The notes beneath the pieces are model-generated. The model had not been told where the DNA came from, ran no database searches, and saw only the letters and a program-made list of their open reading frames with translations. Shown here in pieces: positions 1-10,217 of a stretch of 64,000 nt of DNA. This DNA is from Acetobacter oryzifermentans (GTDB lineage Bacteria > Pseudomonadota > Alphaproteobacteria > Acetobacterales > Acetobacteraceae): contig NZ_CP011120.1 in assembly GCF_001628715.1 (NCBI RefSeq), positions 1,240,001 to 1,304,000 of the forward strand. Direction: 5' to 3'. A program made the position numbers and the translations under genes. Each line of letters starts with the position of its first letter. Within the stretch, counting starts at the first letter, position 1.

Positions 1-35
1 TGACCCGCCCTTCAGGCTGCGGCACCACATGTTAC

Positions 36-1217
36 ATGACGCGGTTTGATAATCTTTTCCAGAAGGGGCTGGCGGATCTGTCTGCTCAGGGGCGTTTGCG
101 CACCTGTCAGCAATGGCAATATGCGGGTGGTGCGCTGCTCAAGCGTTCAGATGGCGTTGTGGTCATAGATTTTTCGTCCAACGATTATCTGGGCCTGCGC
201 ATGCACCCTTTGTTGCGTGAGCGCGCATCCGCTTGGGCACAGGCAGAAGGCAGCGGCAGTGGTGCTTCCCGGTTGGTAACGGGTACATCCTCCCAGGCTT
301 GTGCGCTGGAAAAGCGCGTGGCGCGGCTAAAGCATATGCAGGCGGCACGTTTGTTTTCTTCTGGCTGGCAGGCCAATGCCTCTCTGGTGCCAGCTTTGGC
401 GCGGCTTTCTGCGCAGGTATATGGTGCTCCCGCCGTTATTCTGGCGGATAAGCTTATTCATGCCAGCCTGTATCATGGTTGTGCAGCAGCAGGTGTCCGC
501 CCGATTCGGTTCCGCCATAATGATGTGGCGCACCTTGAAAGCCAACTTCAGAAAATCGAAGGGGCAGGCCTACGCATTGTGCTGACAGAAAGCGTGTTCA
601 GCATGGATGGTGATGTGGCGGATATTGCCGCGTTGCATGAGGTGGCCCAAAGATACGATGCGCTACTGTGCGTAGATGAAGCCCACGCAACCGGCATACT
701 GGGGCCAGAAGGTGCCGGGCTGGCAAACGGACTGGCAGATGTAGTGGTTGGCACATTTAGTAAAGCCTTAGGCAGTATGGGCGCGTTTATTGCAGCATCT
801 GAAGGCTTATGCAGATGGTTGGATAACGCGGCTTCCGGTTTTATTTATTCCACTGCGCCGTCTCCTTTGGTCTTGGGGGCTGTTGATGCAGCGCTTGATC
901 TGCTGCCGCAAATGGATACCCAACGCGCCCATGTGGGTGCACTTGCCGCCAGCTTTCGCCAGAGAATGCACGATGCCGGGCAGGATACTGGGCCATCAAG
1001 CACCCAGATTGTGCCCATTCTGGTAGGGCAGGAGGCACAAGCACGCACTCTGGCCCAGAAAATGGCAGAGGCGGGTTTTCTTGCTGTGGCTATTCGCCCG
1101 CCTACTGTGCCACCGGGGAGCTGCCGTTTGCGGGTGGTTTTTCATGCCAACCATACATGGGCGCAAATGGAGGCTTTGGCTGATACGTTTATCCGCGCCA
1201 GCAAAGGCATGGCATAA
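36..1217 (+). CDS. bioF: 8-amino-7-oxononanoate synthase BioF
   Basis: PLP-dependent alpha-oxoamine synthase that condenses pimeloyl-ACP (or pimeloyl-CoA) with L-alanine to give 8-amino-7-oxononanoate, the first committed step of biotin ring assembly in the cytoplasm. The 393-residue length is normal. Visible landmarks are the N-terminal SSNDYLGL motif (residues 47-54), DEAHATG (214-220) for cofactor binding, and the Schiff-base lysine K243 in GTFSKALGS. It opens a run of biotin genes: its TAA overlaps the ATG of the next gene by one base (TAATG), so translation is probably coupled. The ATG at 36 lies close to the window edge, so an earlier start and the identity of the upstream gene cannot be judged. 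Confidence 0.95.
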   Translation: MTRFDNLFQKGLADLSAQGRLRTCQQWQYAGGALLKRSDGVVVIDFSSNDYLGLRMHPLLRERASAWAQAEGSGSGASRLVTGTSSQACALEKRVARLKHMQAARLFSSGWQANASLVPALARLSAQVYGAPAVILADKLIHASLYHGCAAAGVRPIRFRHNDVAHLESQLQKIEGAGLRIVLTESVFSMDGDVADIAALHEVAQRYDALLCVDEAHATGILGPEGAGLANGLADVVVGTFSKALGSMGAFIAASEGLCRWLDNAASGFIYSTAPSPLVLGAVDAALDLLPQMDTQRAHVGALAASFRQRMHDAGQDTGPSSTQIVPILVGQEAQARTLAQKMAEAGFLAVAIRPPTVPPGSCRLRVVFHANHTWAQMEALADTFIRASKGMA

Positions 1218-1909
1218 TGGCGCGGCTTTTACCCGTGTTTGTGCATGGCTGGGGGTTTGGGCCGGAATTCTGGCAACCTGTGCTTATGCAACTGAATTGG
1301 CCAGATGCCGTAACGCTGGATCTGGGTTTTTTGAAACCACAAACCACTGGCGCAGAAAAAACGGTTACGTTGGATGATCTGCGCCAAAGTCAGCACCCCA
1401 TATTGGGAATTGGCCATTCCCTTGGGTTCATGTGGCTGATGTTGCAACGCAGGCAGGGCGTTTGGCCAGCCGAAAGCAGGTTTGCAGGTATCAACACGTT
1501 TGCCTGTTTTGCCAGCCGGGAAGATTTTCCTGAAGGTGTGGCACCGCGTATTGTGCAACGCATGATACGTGGCTTGGGGCGCGAACCTGCTGCTGTGGTG
1601 AATGACTTTCGCCAGCGTTGTGGGGCATCTTCCGTTTTGGCGGCACGCTGCCAGCCAGAAGCACTGGCATATGGGTTGGATATTCTGCGCACGGAAGATG
1701 CACGGGCAGATTTACCATTAGGCCCATTAGATGTGTTGGCGGGGCGGCAGGATGAAATTGCTTCCCCCAGTATGACCGAGGCTTCTTTTCGGGCTTCGGC
1801 CCATATAAAATGGGTAGAAAATGGTGGCCATTTGCTTCCTCAAACGCACCCGGTTGAGTGTGCTCGGTTTTTGGAAATGCTGCGCAACAGGATGGAACAA
1901 CAACCATGA
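1217..1909 (+). CDS. BioH-like alpha/beta hydrolase, probable pimeloyl-ACP methyl ester esterase
   Basis: A 230-residue alpha/beta hydrolase. The sequence shows the oxyanion motif HGWG (10-13), the nucleophile elbow GHSLG with S68, an acid residue D179 in AGRQDE, and the catalytic histidine H205 in GGHLLP. Its place between bioF and bioC-bioD points to hydrolysis of pimeloyl-ACP methyl ester, the step that ends BioC-primed pimelate synthesis. Several unrelated esterase families fill this role (BioH, BioG, BioK, BioJ). HGWG and short length fit BioH, but overall similarity looks loose, so the function is inferred mainly from context. Start and stop overlap both neighbours (TAATG and ATGA). Confidence 0.75.
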   Translation: MARLLPVFVHGWGFGPEFWQPVLMQLNWPDAVTLDLGFLKPQTTGAEKTVTLDDLRQSQHPILGIGHSLGFMWLMLQRRQGVWPAESRFAGINTFACFASREDFPEGVAPRIVQRMIRGLGREPAAVVNDFRQRCGASSVLAARCQPEALAYGLDILRTEDARADLPLGPLDVLAGRQDEIASPSMTEASFRASAHIKWVENGGHLLPQTHPVECARFLEMLRNRMEQQP

Positions 1910-3303
1910 AAACACCCACCCGCGCTGCGCGTATTTGTAAAAGTTTTGATGCTGCGGAAAAGTATGATCAAGCTGCCACGGTTCAGCGTGTGGCGGCGCG
2001 TGAATTGTTCCAGCGCATACAAACCAGTATGGCGGGCAAAAGTCCCCTGCGTATTTTGGAAATTGGCTGTGGCACAGGATTGCTGACAGAGCATCTGCAT
2101 GCTTGCTTGCCAGAAGCAGAAATTCTGGCAACAGATTTTGCCCCGAATATGCTGGCGCGGGCTAAAATGCGGCTAGGAGAAGCTGTTTCCTACCATCAGA
2201 TGGACGCAGCCGCACCGGATGTTTCTGGCCCGTTTGATGTGATTTGTGGCAACCTGATTATGCAATGGCTGCCTGAACCAGCAAAGGTTTTGCGCAACCT
2301 TGCAGGGCTTTTGGCTCCGGATGGTGTGTTTGCGGTTTCAACATTATTGGACGGTACATTTGCTGAATGGCAGCAGGCTTGCCAGCAGGAAGGGCGGCAG
2401 GCGGCAACCCCGGTTTATCCAGAATTAGCCGATGCACAAAGTTGGCGACCGGCCGCGTTTTCTGGCGGTTGGGCTGAGCAGGATATTGTGCAGGCTTTTG
2501 CAGATGGGATGGATTTTGTAAGGCATCTGAAAGCAACAGGTGCATCTACCCCACGTGAAGGGGCCGTACCATTATCTGCAGTTCAGTTGCGCCGTGTTGC
2601 CTTGCGGTTTCAGCAGGCAGGGTGCGCCGTTACGTGGCGGGTTGGGTATGCCTGTTTTCGCAAACCGCCACGTAAGGGTGTGTTTGTAACGGGCACGGAT
2701 ACCGGCATAGGCAAAACCCTTGTGTCTGCTTGTTTGGTGCGGCGCTGGCAGGGCGCTTATTGGAAGCCCCTGCAAAGCGGTTTGGCGGATGAAGAAGGGG
2801 ATACCCCTACGGTTAAGCATCTGGCGGGGGATGCGCCTTGTTTCAAACCCGCAGGGGCTTTTCTTGCATCACTTTCCCCCGATGCTGCCGCACGTGCTGA
2901 AGGCATGCAGATTGATCCGGCCCAACTGGTGCTGCCCCAAGGTGAAGCAGACAAACCATTGGTTGTAGAAGGCGCAGGCGGCCTGATGGTGCCTGCAACG
3001 CCAGAGCTGATGATGATTGATCTGGCACAGCGTTGGGGCTTGCCCGTCGTGCTAGTAGCGCGTAGCGGGCTAGGCACTCTCAATCATACTTTGTTGAGTT
3101 TGGAAGCCTTACGCACACGGCAGATTGCCGTGGCCGGTGTAGTGTTAAGCGGCCCGCTTAATGCAGAAAACCGTGAGACCATAGAGCAAAAAGGTAAGGT
3201 ACGTATTTTGGCAGAAGTACCATTTTGTGCGGAAATTACGCCTGCTGTGGTTTCCGAACTGGCAAAGCTTTTTCCGCAATGGGATGATATCTGCCCGGAA
3301 TAG
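1906..3303 (+). CDS. bioCD: BioC-BioD fusion: malonyl-ACP O-methyltransferase / dethiobiotin synthetase
   Basis: A single 465-residue frame carries two biotin enzymes. Residues 1 to about 250 are a class I SAM methyltransferase of the BioC type, with motif I LEIGCGTG (51-58) and a NLIMQWLPEP segment near 116-125; BioC methylates malonyl-ACP to prime pimelate synthesis. Residues about 256-465 are BioD, with the P-loop GTDTGIGKT (263-271), KPLQSG (287-292) and VVEGAGGLMVP (353-363); BioD closes the ureido ring using CO2 and ATP. The two parts join through a short basic stretch, PPRKG, with no stop or frameshift. The ATG at 1906 overlaps the previous stop as ATGA and matches a normal BioC N-terminus; the longer frame from 1858 is unlikely. 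Confidence 0.9.
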   Translation: MKTPTRAARICKSFDAAEKYDQAATVQRVAARELFQRIQTSMAGKSPLRILEIGCGTGLLTEHLHACLPEAEILATDFAPNMLARAKMRLGEAVSYHQMDAAAPDVSGPFDVICGNLIMQWLPEPAKVLRNLAGLLAPDGVFAVSTLLDGTFAEWQQACQQEGRQAATPVYPELADAQSWRPAAFSGGWAEQDIVQAFADGMDFVRHLKATGASTPREGAVPLSAVQLRRVALRFQQAGCAVTWRVGYACFRKPPRKGVFVTGTDTGIGKTLVSACLVRRWQGAYWKPLQSGLADEEGDTPTVKHLAGDAPCFKPAGAFLASLSPDAAARAEGMQIDPAQLVLPQGEADKPLVVEGAGGLMVPATPELMMIDLAQRWGLPVVLVARSGLGTLNHTLLSLEALRTRQIAVAGVVLSGPLNAENRETIEQKGKVRILAEVPFCAEITPAVVSELAKLFPQWDDICPE

Positions 3304-3345
3304 AAAAATAGATGCCTACGGGGGAAGTTTTTTACCACGCAGGCA
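3303..3345 (-). terminator. lexA terminator
   Basis: Read on the minus strand just past the lexA stop, TGCCTGCG (3338-3345) can pair with CGTAGGCA (3313-3320), with one G-U pair. It is followed by a T-rich run at 3303-3312. It lies in the 48-base gap between the converging bio and lexA genes. Confidence 0.5.
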
Positions 3346-3351
3346 CTTTGC

Positions 3352-4002
3352 TTAATACTGCCTGATCAGCCCAGCCAAGCAGCCCTGAATACGCAGTTTT
3401 TCAGCCGGAACAATACGGGTTTCGTAACTGGAATTGGCAGGTTCCAGCGCAATCATGTTGCCCTTGCGGCGCAGGCGTTTGAGCGTCACTTCGTGCTCAT
3501 CAATCAACGCCACCACAATCTGCCCGTTTTCGGCTTGATCCGTGCGACGGATAATCACGTTGTCACCATCCAGAATGCCAGCATCCACCATGGAATCTCC
3601 AGCTACTTCCAACGCGTAATAATCTCCCGTACCCAGCATTTCTGTTGGAACAGTGAGAACGTGGGAGGTATCTGGCACGGCTTCTATAGGCAGGCCTGCT
3701 GCAATGCGCCCATAAAGCGGAATTCTTACGGTTTCAGCCTTAGGCCGGGTAAAGCTGGCACGCACCACATTGGGTGGCAATTCTTGCATTTCTGGCAGTT
3801 GAATAACTTCCAAAGCCCGTGCCCGATGGTGGTGACGGCGCAAAAAACCGCGTTCTTCCAGACCGGAAATCAGCCGATGAATACCAGATTTGGAGCGCAG
3901 GCCCATGGCTTCACGCATTTCATCAAAGGAAGGCGAAAAACCTGTCTGTTTGAGGTGCGAATCAATAAAAAGCAGAAGTTTGTGCTGTTTGCGCGTTAGC
4001 AT
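3352..4002 (-). CDS. lexA: LexA SOS repressor
   Basis: Transcriptional repressor of the SOS DNA-damage regulon, inactivated by RecA-stimulated self-cleavage. The 216-residue protein has an N-terminal winged helix (MLTRKQ start, recognition region about 28-45) and a C-terminal S24 peptidase domain. The cleavage bond is A102-G103 in GRIAAG. The catalytic pair is S137 in AGDSMV and K175 in EVTLKRL. The start at 4002 is preferred because alphaproteobacterial LexA proteins begin MLTRKQ; the frame could extend four residues to 4014. A GTTC-N7-GTTC operator at 4051-4065 sits upstream, so it probably regulates itself. moeA lies upstream on the same strand. Confidence 0.96.
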   Translation of the reverse strand: MLTRKQHKLLLFIDSHLKQTGFSPSFDEMREAMGLRSKSGIHRLISGLEERGFLRRHHHRARALEVIQLPEMQELPPNVVRASFTRPKAETVRIPLYGRIAAGLPIEAVPDTSHVLTVPTEMLGTGDYYALEVAGDSMVDAGILDGDNVIIRRTDQAENGQIVVALIDEHEVTLKRLRRKGNMIALEPANSSYETRIVPAEKLRIQGCLAGLIRQY

Positions 4003-4050
4003 ATCGCACCTCAAAAGCGGCTGTCGTAATGAAAAGAAAATCTTAGTCTT

Positions 4051-4065
4051 GTTCTATATAAGTTC
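4051..4065 (-). promoter_or_regulatory. SOS box (LexA operator)
   Basis: GTTC, seven bases, GTTC on the plus strand (GAAC-N7-GAAC on the lexA strand), about 50 bases before the lexA start. This direct-repeat form is the established alphaproteobacterial SOS box. Confidence 0.8.
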
Positions 4066-4087
4066 TCTTTTTATGTCAAGGGAGAGA

Positions 4088-5287
4088 TCAGGGTAGGCGG
4101 ATAATCTGGCAGGGCATGCCTGCTTTTTGTGCTGGCGCAAAGGGAGCACGAATGACCAGAGCCTGGCTTTGCTTGAGAATATTCAGCTGGGCTGAATCCT
4201 GCCGGGAAAAAGGTGTGGCCACAGGTACAGCGCCTTGTGGGGAGGGCGCAAGTGTTGCGCGTAAAAAATCCTGCCTGGTATCGTTTTCTTTTACATCACA
4301 GCCCAGAATGGCGGGTTCTGTTTGCAGTTCGGTGCCAACGGGTAGGCCCATAAGGGCGTGCAGGGCAGGGGTTACAAACACGATGGAACACACCATGGCA
4401 GCCACTGGGTTACCGGGCAGGCCAATAACGGGTGTGTTGCCGAGCTGGCCAAACATCAACGGTTTGCCCGGGCGCATGGCAATTTTCCAGAAATCCTGCT
4501 GCAACCCAATTTCAGCCAGCGCAGGGCGGACAAGATCGTAATCTCCCACGCTTGCACCACCAATGCTTACCAGCATGTCCAGCGTGGCCGCTTGGTGGAA
4601 CTGGGTTGTCAGGCTTTCCATGTTGTCTCGTGCAATGGGGAGCATAATTGTTTCTGCGCCCTGTTGTTGCAGAAGCGCTGCCACCATGAAGGAGGCGGAA
4701 TTAAAAATGCCATCCGTAGGGGCTGGGTCTCCGGGCAGGATAATTTCATCACCCGTGGCCAAAATACCCACGCGCGGGCGGCGTGAAACCGTAAGCCAGA
4801 CATGCCCACCCGCAGCCGCCAGCCCGATATCACGCGGGCCGAGTCTGCGCCCTGCTGGCAATAACGTGTCATTTTTCTGAAAATCCTGCCCCTGCTGGCG
4901 AATATACTGCCCTTGGCGCGCTGGAGCAGCCAGCTTGGCGTGGTCACCTTCACGCTGCACGTTTTCTTGAATGATAACGGTATCTGCGCCAGCGGGAATT
5001 TGCGCGCCGGTAAATAAGCGCACACATTCTCCTTTCTGCACGGTAACGGCGGATGGGTGGCCAGCGGGCACTTCGTCCACAATGTGCAAAACTGCGCCTT
5101 CCAGCGCATCTTCCGCTTTGGCTGCGTATCCATCCATTGCGGAAACAGAAACCGGTGGGTTGGCAGTGCGGGCATGCACCGGCTGGGCCAGCACTCGGCC
5201 ACAGGCGTGTGAAAGCGGCACAATTTCCTGCCCGCATGTTTTTAGGTTTTCAAGAATTCGGGCGCGCGCAACAGCCACATCCAGCAT
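4088..5287 (-). CDS. moeA: Molybdopterin molybdenumtransferase MoeA
   Basis: Inserts molybdate into adenylated molybdopterin, the last general step of molybdenum cofactor synthesis. At 399 residues it matches the family. SAMDGYA near the N-terminus, GGASVGDYD in the central MoCF domain and GLPGNP further on are family hallmarks. The chosen ATG at 5287 has a strong AGGAGG site about seven bases upstream; the open frame runs 25 codons further but lacks such a site. It is divergent from rpmG and upstream of lexA, with an 85-base gap that holds the SOS box. moaA lies separately at 28701; other cofactor genes are not in the window. Confidence 0.94.
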   Translation of the reverse strand: MLDVAVARARILENLKTCGQEIVPLSHACGRVLAQPVHARTANPPVSVSAMDGYAAKAEDALEGAVLHIVDEVPAGHPSAVTVQKGECVRLFTGAQIPAGADTVIIQENVQREGDHAKLAAPARQGQYIRQQGQDFQKNDTLLPAGRRLGPRDIGLAAAGGHVWLTVSRRPRVGILATGDEIILPGDPAPTDGIFNSASFMVAALLQQQGAETIMLPIARDNMESLTTQFHQAATLDMLVSIGGASVGDYDLVRPALAEIGLQQDFWKIAMRPGKPLMFGQLGNTPVIGLPGNPVAAMVCSIVFVTPALHALMGLPVGTELQTEPAILGCDVKENDTRQDFLRATLAPSPQGAVPVATPFSRQDSAQLNILKQSQALVIRAPFAPAQKAGMPCQIIRLP

Positions 5288-5431
5288 AAAAATTCCTCCT
5301 TTTTGGGCCTGTTGCACCGCTTTGATGCAAGAATACTTGACCTTTTGCACTTGTATGCGCATTTTGCCGGCACTTGAACACCGTCGGTGCCGTTTATGCG
5401 GCTCCGTACATCATGCTCTGCTGAGGAAGTC

Positions 5432-5599
5432 ATGGCCAAGACCAACGTTATCAAGATCCGTCTCGTCTCCACGGCGGACACCGGTTACTTCTACGTGACC
5501 AAGAAAAATGCTCGTGCACACACCGGCAAAATGGAACTCAAGAAGTACGATCCGGTTGCGCGCAAGCACGTCGTGTTCCGCGAAGCTAAAATCAAATAA
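5432..5599 (+). CDS. rpmG: 50S ribosomal protein L33, zinc-free form
   Basis: Small basic protein of the large ribosomal subunit, 55 residues, with the usual MAKTN start and the [17 protein letters not shown] core. It has no cysteine, so it is the C-minus paralogue that does not bind zinc. The start at 5432 follows a GAGGAAG site and matches family N-termini; the longer frame from 5387 is not credible. A TTGACC at 5337-5342 could be the -35 element, but I see no convincing -10. A strong terminator follows at 5626. Confidence 0.95.
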   Translation: MAKTNVIKIRLVSTADTGYFYVTKKNARAHTGKMELKKYDPVARKHVVFREAKIK

Positions 5600-5625
5600 T
5601 CTGCGTTCTTCGGAATGTGGATACG

Positions 5626-5655
5626 AAAAACGGCGCCCGAGAGCGCCGTTTTTTT
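5626..5655 (+). terminator. Rho-independent terminator of rpmG
   Basis: AAAAACGGCGC (5626-5636) and GCGCCGTTTTT (5643-5653) form an 11-base stem around a six-base loop, and the T run continues past the stem. It lies 27 bases after the rpmG stop. Confidence 0.9.
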
Positions 5656-5711
5656 ATGCCTGATTGTGCCAGAAAAATGCGATATCCAGCATAGATCTTA
5701 GGGGAAGACGC

Positions 5712-6041
5712 TTAAAACAGCGGGTCTCGCCTATCGTAAGGCACAACAATATCGTTACGATCTGCCATGTTCAGCATGGCGCGGGCGCGTTCATCCAGAA
5801 TATCTGTATCCAGAGATTGCTCACGCAAGCCATTTACGCGGCGGTGCCATGCAGCTTGCTCAGCAATAGCATCCTGTTTGGATTGCTTGGCCTGTTCCAG
5901 CAGACCTAATTGCTGCTTATAGGCCTGAATACCATGATCGCCCTGCGTTGCGTTCCAGCCAAAATAGCCTGCAATGCCAAGAAAAACCAAAGGGGGCACA
6001 ACCGCCCGCACTGTGCGACGAATGAAACGACCGATCTGCAC
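5712..6041 (-). CDS. ftsB: FtsB/DivIC-family septum formation protein
   Basis: Bitopic cell-division protein of the FtsQLB complex, which links the Z-ring to septal peptidoglycan synthesis. The 109 residues contain a short basic N-terminus, one membrane helix (about 14-30) and a coiled coil rich in leucine, glutamine and lysine (about 36-75). The C-terminal part has the ARxMLxMADRNDIVVPY segment typical of DivIC proteins. It lies downstream of eno on the same strand, the usual position of ftsB. The start codon is GTG with a weak ribosome binding site. The eno terminator lies between the two genes, so ftsB probably has its own promoter. Confidence 0.85.
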   Translation of the reverse strand: MQIGRFIRRTVRAVVPPLVFLGIAGYFGWNATQGDHGIQAYKQQLGLLEQAKQSKQDAIAEQAAWHRRVNGLREQSLDTDILDERARAMLNMADRNDIVVPYDRRDPLF

Positions 6042-6145
6042 TCTGGCGCTGCCTTTTTTCTGGTTCTGTGCAGCTTAGCCTGCACCTCTGGATATTCCTT
6101 TCTGTCTAAACCATGAAGTGTGGCAGCGCCAAGGCATGAGGGCAT

Positions 6146-6182
6146 GAAAAAAGCCACCTCCGGGTGGGGAGGCAGCTTTTTT
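6146..6182 (-). terminator. Terminator downstream of eno (works in both directions)
   Basis: AAAAAAGC plus CCTCC on one side pairs with GGAGG plus GCTTTTTT on the other, around a short loop, leaving A and T tracts on both flanks. It starts about 30 bases after the eno stop on the minus strand. Confidence 0.85.
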
Positions 6183-6211
6183 GCAGTCTGTTGCGCCAAA
6201 AGCGCTGTAGC

Positions 6212-8152
<1,941 letters not shown>

Positions 8153-8167
8153 ACATTAAAGCGGCAT

Positions 8168-8208
8168 AACCCCTTGCAGAAGCAGGGTTTGAGGCGTGTT
8201 ATAACGCC
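8168..8208 (+). other. Two small hairpins before thiO
   Basis: AACCC (8168-8172) pairs with GGGTT (8185-8189), and GGCGT (8193-8197) with ACGCC (8204-8208). No long T run follows, so this could be a weak terminator of the DUF3429 gene or a leader of the thi operon. I see no TPP riboswitch consensus. Confidence 0.35.
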
Positions 8209-8253
8209 AAGTTGTAGCAGCACATAGCCAGTAACGGAGGCAAGGTAGAGAGT

Positions 8254-9225
8254 ATGAACGGCAAACCGCGCATTCTGGTAAAAGGGGCCGGTGTGGCGGG
8301 TATGACAGCCGCCGTAGCTCTGGCCGAACGGGGTGGAGATGTTACCCTGTATGACAGCGGAGGCCGCGTGGGGGCCGGGGCCTCATGGATGGCAGGCGGT
8401 ATGCTTGCCCCATGGTGTGAGGCCGAATCTGCGCCAGAGGAAGTAACAGCCCAATCTATCGATTCGGTAGATTGGTGGGCGGAGCACGTGCCCGATGTTA
8501 CGCGTGAGGGCAGCCTTGTGTTAGCGCCTGCGCGAGATGTGGGTGAAATTGCCCGCTTTGGCCGCCGCACATCACATTTTCAGACTGTAGGCACGGTAGA
8601 AATTACCCAGCTTGAGCCAGATCTGGCAGGCCGTTTCCATAAAGGACTGTTTTTTCCCGATGAAGGGCATGTAGATCCGCGTAAAGCCTTAAAGGCCCTT
8701 CTGGCGCGGCTGGAGCAATTGAGTGGCCGTGCCGAGTTTGGCGAAATAAGCCCGAATGAAGCCGCGTTTGATTGGGTGGTGGATTGCACCGGCTTGGCTG
8801 CGCGTAACAAGCTGGAGGGCCTGAGAGGTGTGCGGGGTGAAATGCTGCTGTTGCGTTGCCCGGATGTAACGCTGCATCGCCCTGTGCGCATGTTGCACCC
8901 CCGCATACCTGTTTACATTGTGCCAAGGGCTGACCATGTGTTCATGGTAGGCGCCACCATGATTGAAAGCGAAAATGCAGGCAGCATGACAGTACGTTCC
9001 ATGATGGAACTGCTGAACGCGGCATGGACCCTCCATCCCGGATTTGCCGAGGCAGAAATTCTGGAAATGGGTACAGGCTTACGGCCATCTTACCCAGATA
9101 ACATGCCGCGCGTGGTGCAGGATGGAAAACGCATTTATATCAACGGTATGTACCGGCATGGTTTTCTGCTTTCTCCCGCTCGGGCGCGGGAGGCGGCGGA
9201 TTTGATATTTGGCGCACAAGCCTAA
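8254..9225 (+). CDS. thiO: Glycine oxidase ThiO
   Basis: FAD-dependent amine oxidase that oxidises glycine to iminoglycine (dehydroglycine), a precursor of the thiazole ring of thiamine. The 323-residue DAO-family protein begins with a dinucleotide-binding motif GAGVAGM (about 12-18). It has the FAD-proximal GASWMAGGMLAPWCE segment (about 46-60) and a C-terminal YxNGMYRHGFLLSPA segment. It is the first gene of thiO-thiS-thiG-thiE, a common alphaproteobacterial order that uses glycine oxidase in place of the tyrosine lyase ThiH. A purine-rich site precedes the ATG. Confidence 0.93.
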   Translation: MNGKPRILVKGAGVAGMTAAVALAERGGDVTLYDSGGRVGAGASWMAGGMLAPWCEAESAPEEVTAQSIDSVDWWAEHVPDVTREGSLVLAPARDVGEIARFGRRTSHFQTVGTVEITQLEPDLAGRFHKGLFFPDEGHVDPRKALKALLARLEQLSGRAEFGEISPNEAAFDWVVDCTGLAARNKLEGLRGVRGEMLLLRCPDVTLHRPVRMLHPRIPVYIVPRADHVFMVGATMIESENAGSMTVRSMMELLNAAWTLHPGFAEAEILEMGTGLRPSYPDNMPRVVQDGKRIYINGMYRHGFLLSPARAREAADLIFGAQA

Positions 9226-9238
9226 GGAGCAACGCCCG

Positions 9239-9436
9239 ATGAAAGTTGTGGTTAACGATACAGCGCACGAAGTATCCGCCAAAACACTGGCGGCCCTGAT
9301 AGATGAGCTTGGCTATAGCGGCGCACGCATTGCCACGGCGCTGAATGGTCGGTTTGTGCCCAAGGCCACGCGAGAGGGAACACAGCTACAAGAGGGTGCG
9401 CAAATTGAAATTGTTGCCCCTATGCAAGGGGGCTAA
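9239..9436 (+). CDS. thiS: Sulfur carrier protein ThiS
   Basis: A 65-residue ubiquitin-like protein whose C-terminal glycine is adenylated and then carries sulfur as a thiocarboxylate to ThiG. The sequence ends in MQGG, the required Gly-Gly tail, and has the usual beta-grasp pattern. The ATG at 9239 has AAGGAGC nine bases upstream; the longer in-frame start inside thiO is rejected. It lies 13 bases after thiO and four bases before thiG. No ThiF-type activating enzyme is present in the window, so that gene must be elsewhere. Confidence 0.94.
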   Translation: MKVVVNDTAHEVSAKTLAALIDELGYSGARIATALNGRFVPKATREGTQLQEGAQIEIVAPMQGG

Positions 9437-9440
9437 GGGC

Positions 9441-10217
9441 ATGGCTGTTTCATTTTACGGGCAGGATGTTGTCTCGCCACTTATGCTGGGTACAGCGCAG
9501 TATCCATCTCCTGAAATTTTGCGCGATGCCGTGCTGGCGGCACAGCCGGGCGTTGTGACTGTTTCTCTCCGCCGCGAATCTGCGGGGGAGCGGGCTGGAC
9601 AGGCATTCTGGTCTCTTATTCAGGAACTCAAGGTGCCTGTGCTGCCAAACACGGCGGGCTGCCATACGGTTAAAGAAGCCGTCACCACTGCGCATATGGC
9701 GCGGGAGGTGTTCGGCACGGATTGGATCAAGCTGGAAGTGATTGGCGAGCTGGATACGCTCCAGCCAGATGTGTTCGGGCTTGTAGAGGCCGCCCGTATT
9801 CTTACGGAAGACGGCTTCAAGGTATTTCCCTACACCACGGAAGATTTGGTAGTGGCGGAAAAGCTGCTGGCCGTAGGGTGTGAGGTGCTGATGCCGTGGG
9901 GCGCTCCTATTGGTTCTGGCAAGGGGTTGAACAACGTGTTTGGCCTGCGGGCCATGCGGGCGCATTTTCCCGGCGTACCGTTGGTGGTGGATGCTGGCAT
10001 TGGCGTACCCTCACACGCTGCGCAGGCGCTGGAGCTTGGTTATGATGCCGTGCTGATAAATACTGCCGTGGCCAAGGCGGGAGATCCCGTTTATATGGCC
10101 CGTGCGTTTCGTCTGGCAGTAGAGGCAGGGGAACTGGCCCGTATTGCAGACCCGATGGAAGAGCGCGATATGGCTGTTCCTTCTACTCCCGTTGCAGGAA
10201 AGGCCATGCTGGCATGA
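9441..10217 (+). CDS. thiG: Thiazole synthase ThiG
   Basis: Condenses 1-deoxyxylulose 5-phosphate, dehydroglycine and ThiS thiocarboxylate to the thiazole phosphate of thiamine. The 258-residue TIM-barrel protein has the Schiff-base lysine in [23 protein letters not shown] near the middle, and [19 protein letters not shown] in the C-terminal phosphate-binding part. The ATG at 9441 starts four bases after the thiS stop and follows a GGGGG site; the longer frame starting inside thiS is not credible. The stop overlaps thiE by ATGA. Confidence 0.96.
   Translation: MAVSFYGQDVVSPLMLGTAQYPSPEILRDAVLAAQPGVVTVSLRRESAGERAGQAFWSLIQELKVPVLPNTAGCHTVKEAVTTAHMAREVFGTDWIKLEVIGELDTLQPDVFGLVEAARILTEDGFKVFPYTTEDLVVAEKLLAVGCEVLMPWGAPIGSGKGLNNVFGLRAMRAHFPGVPLVVDAGIGVPSHAAQALELGYDAVLINTAVAKAGDPVYMARAFRLAVEAGELARIADPMEERDMAVPSTPVAGKAMLA

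Noticed and set aside
8153-8253. Possible TPP riboswitch before the thi operon
   Set aside because: The gap is only 101 bases and lacks the CTGAGA and ACCTGA-type conserved segments; only two small hairpins are visible.
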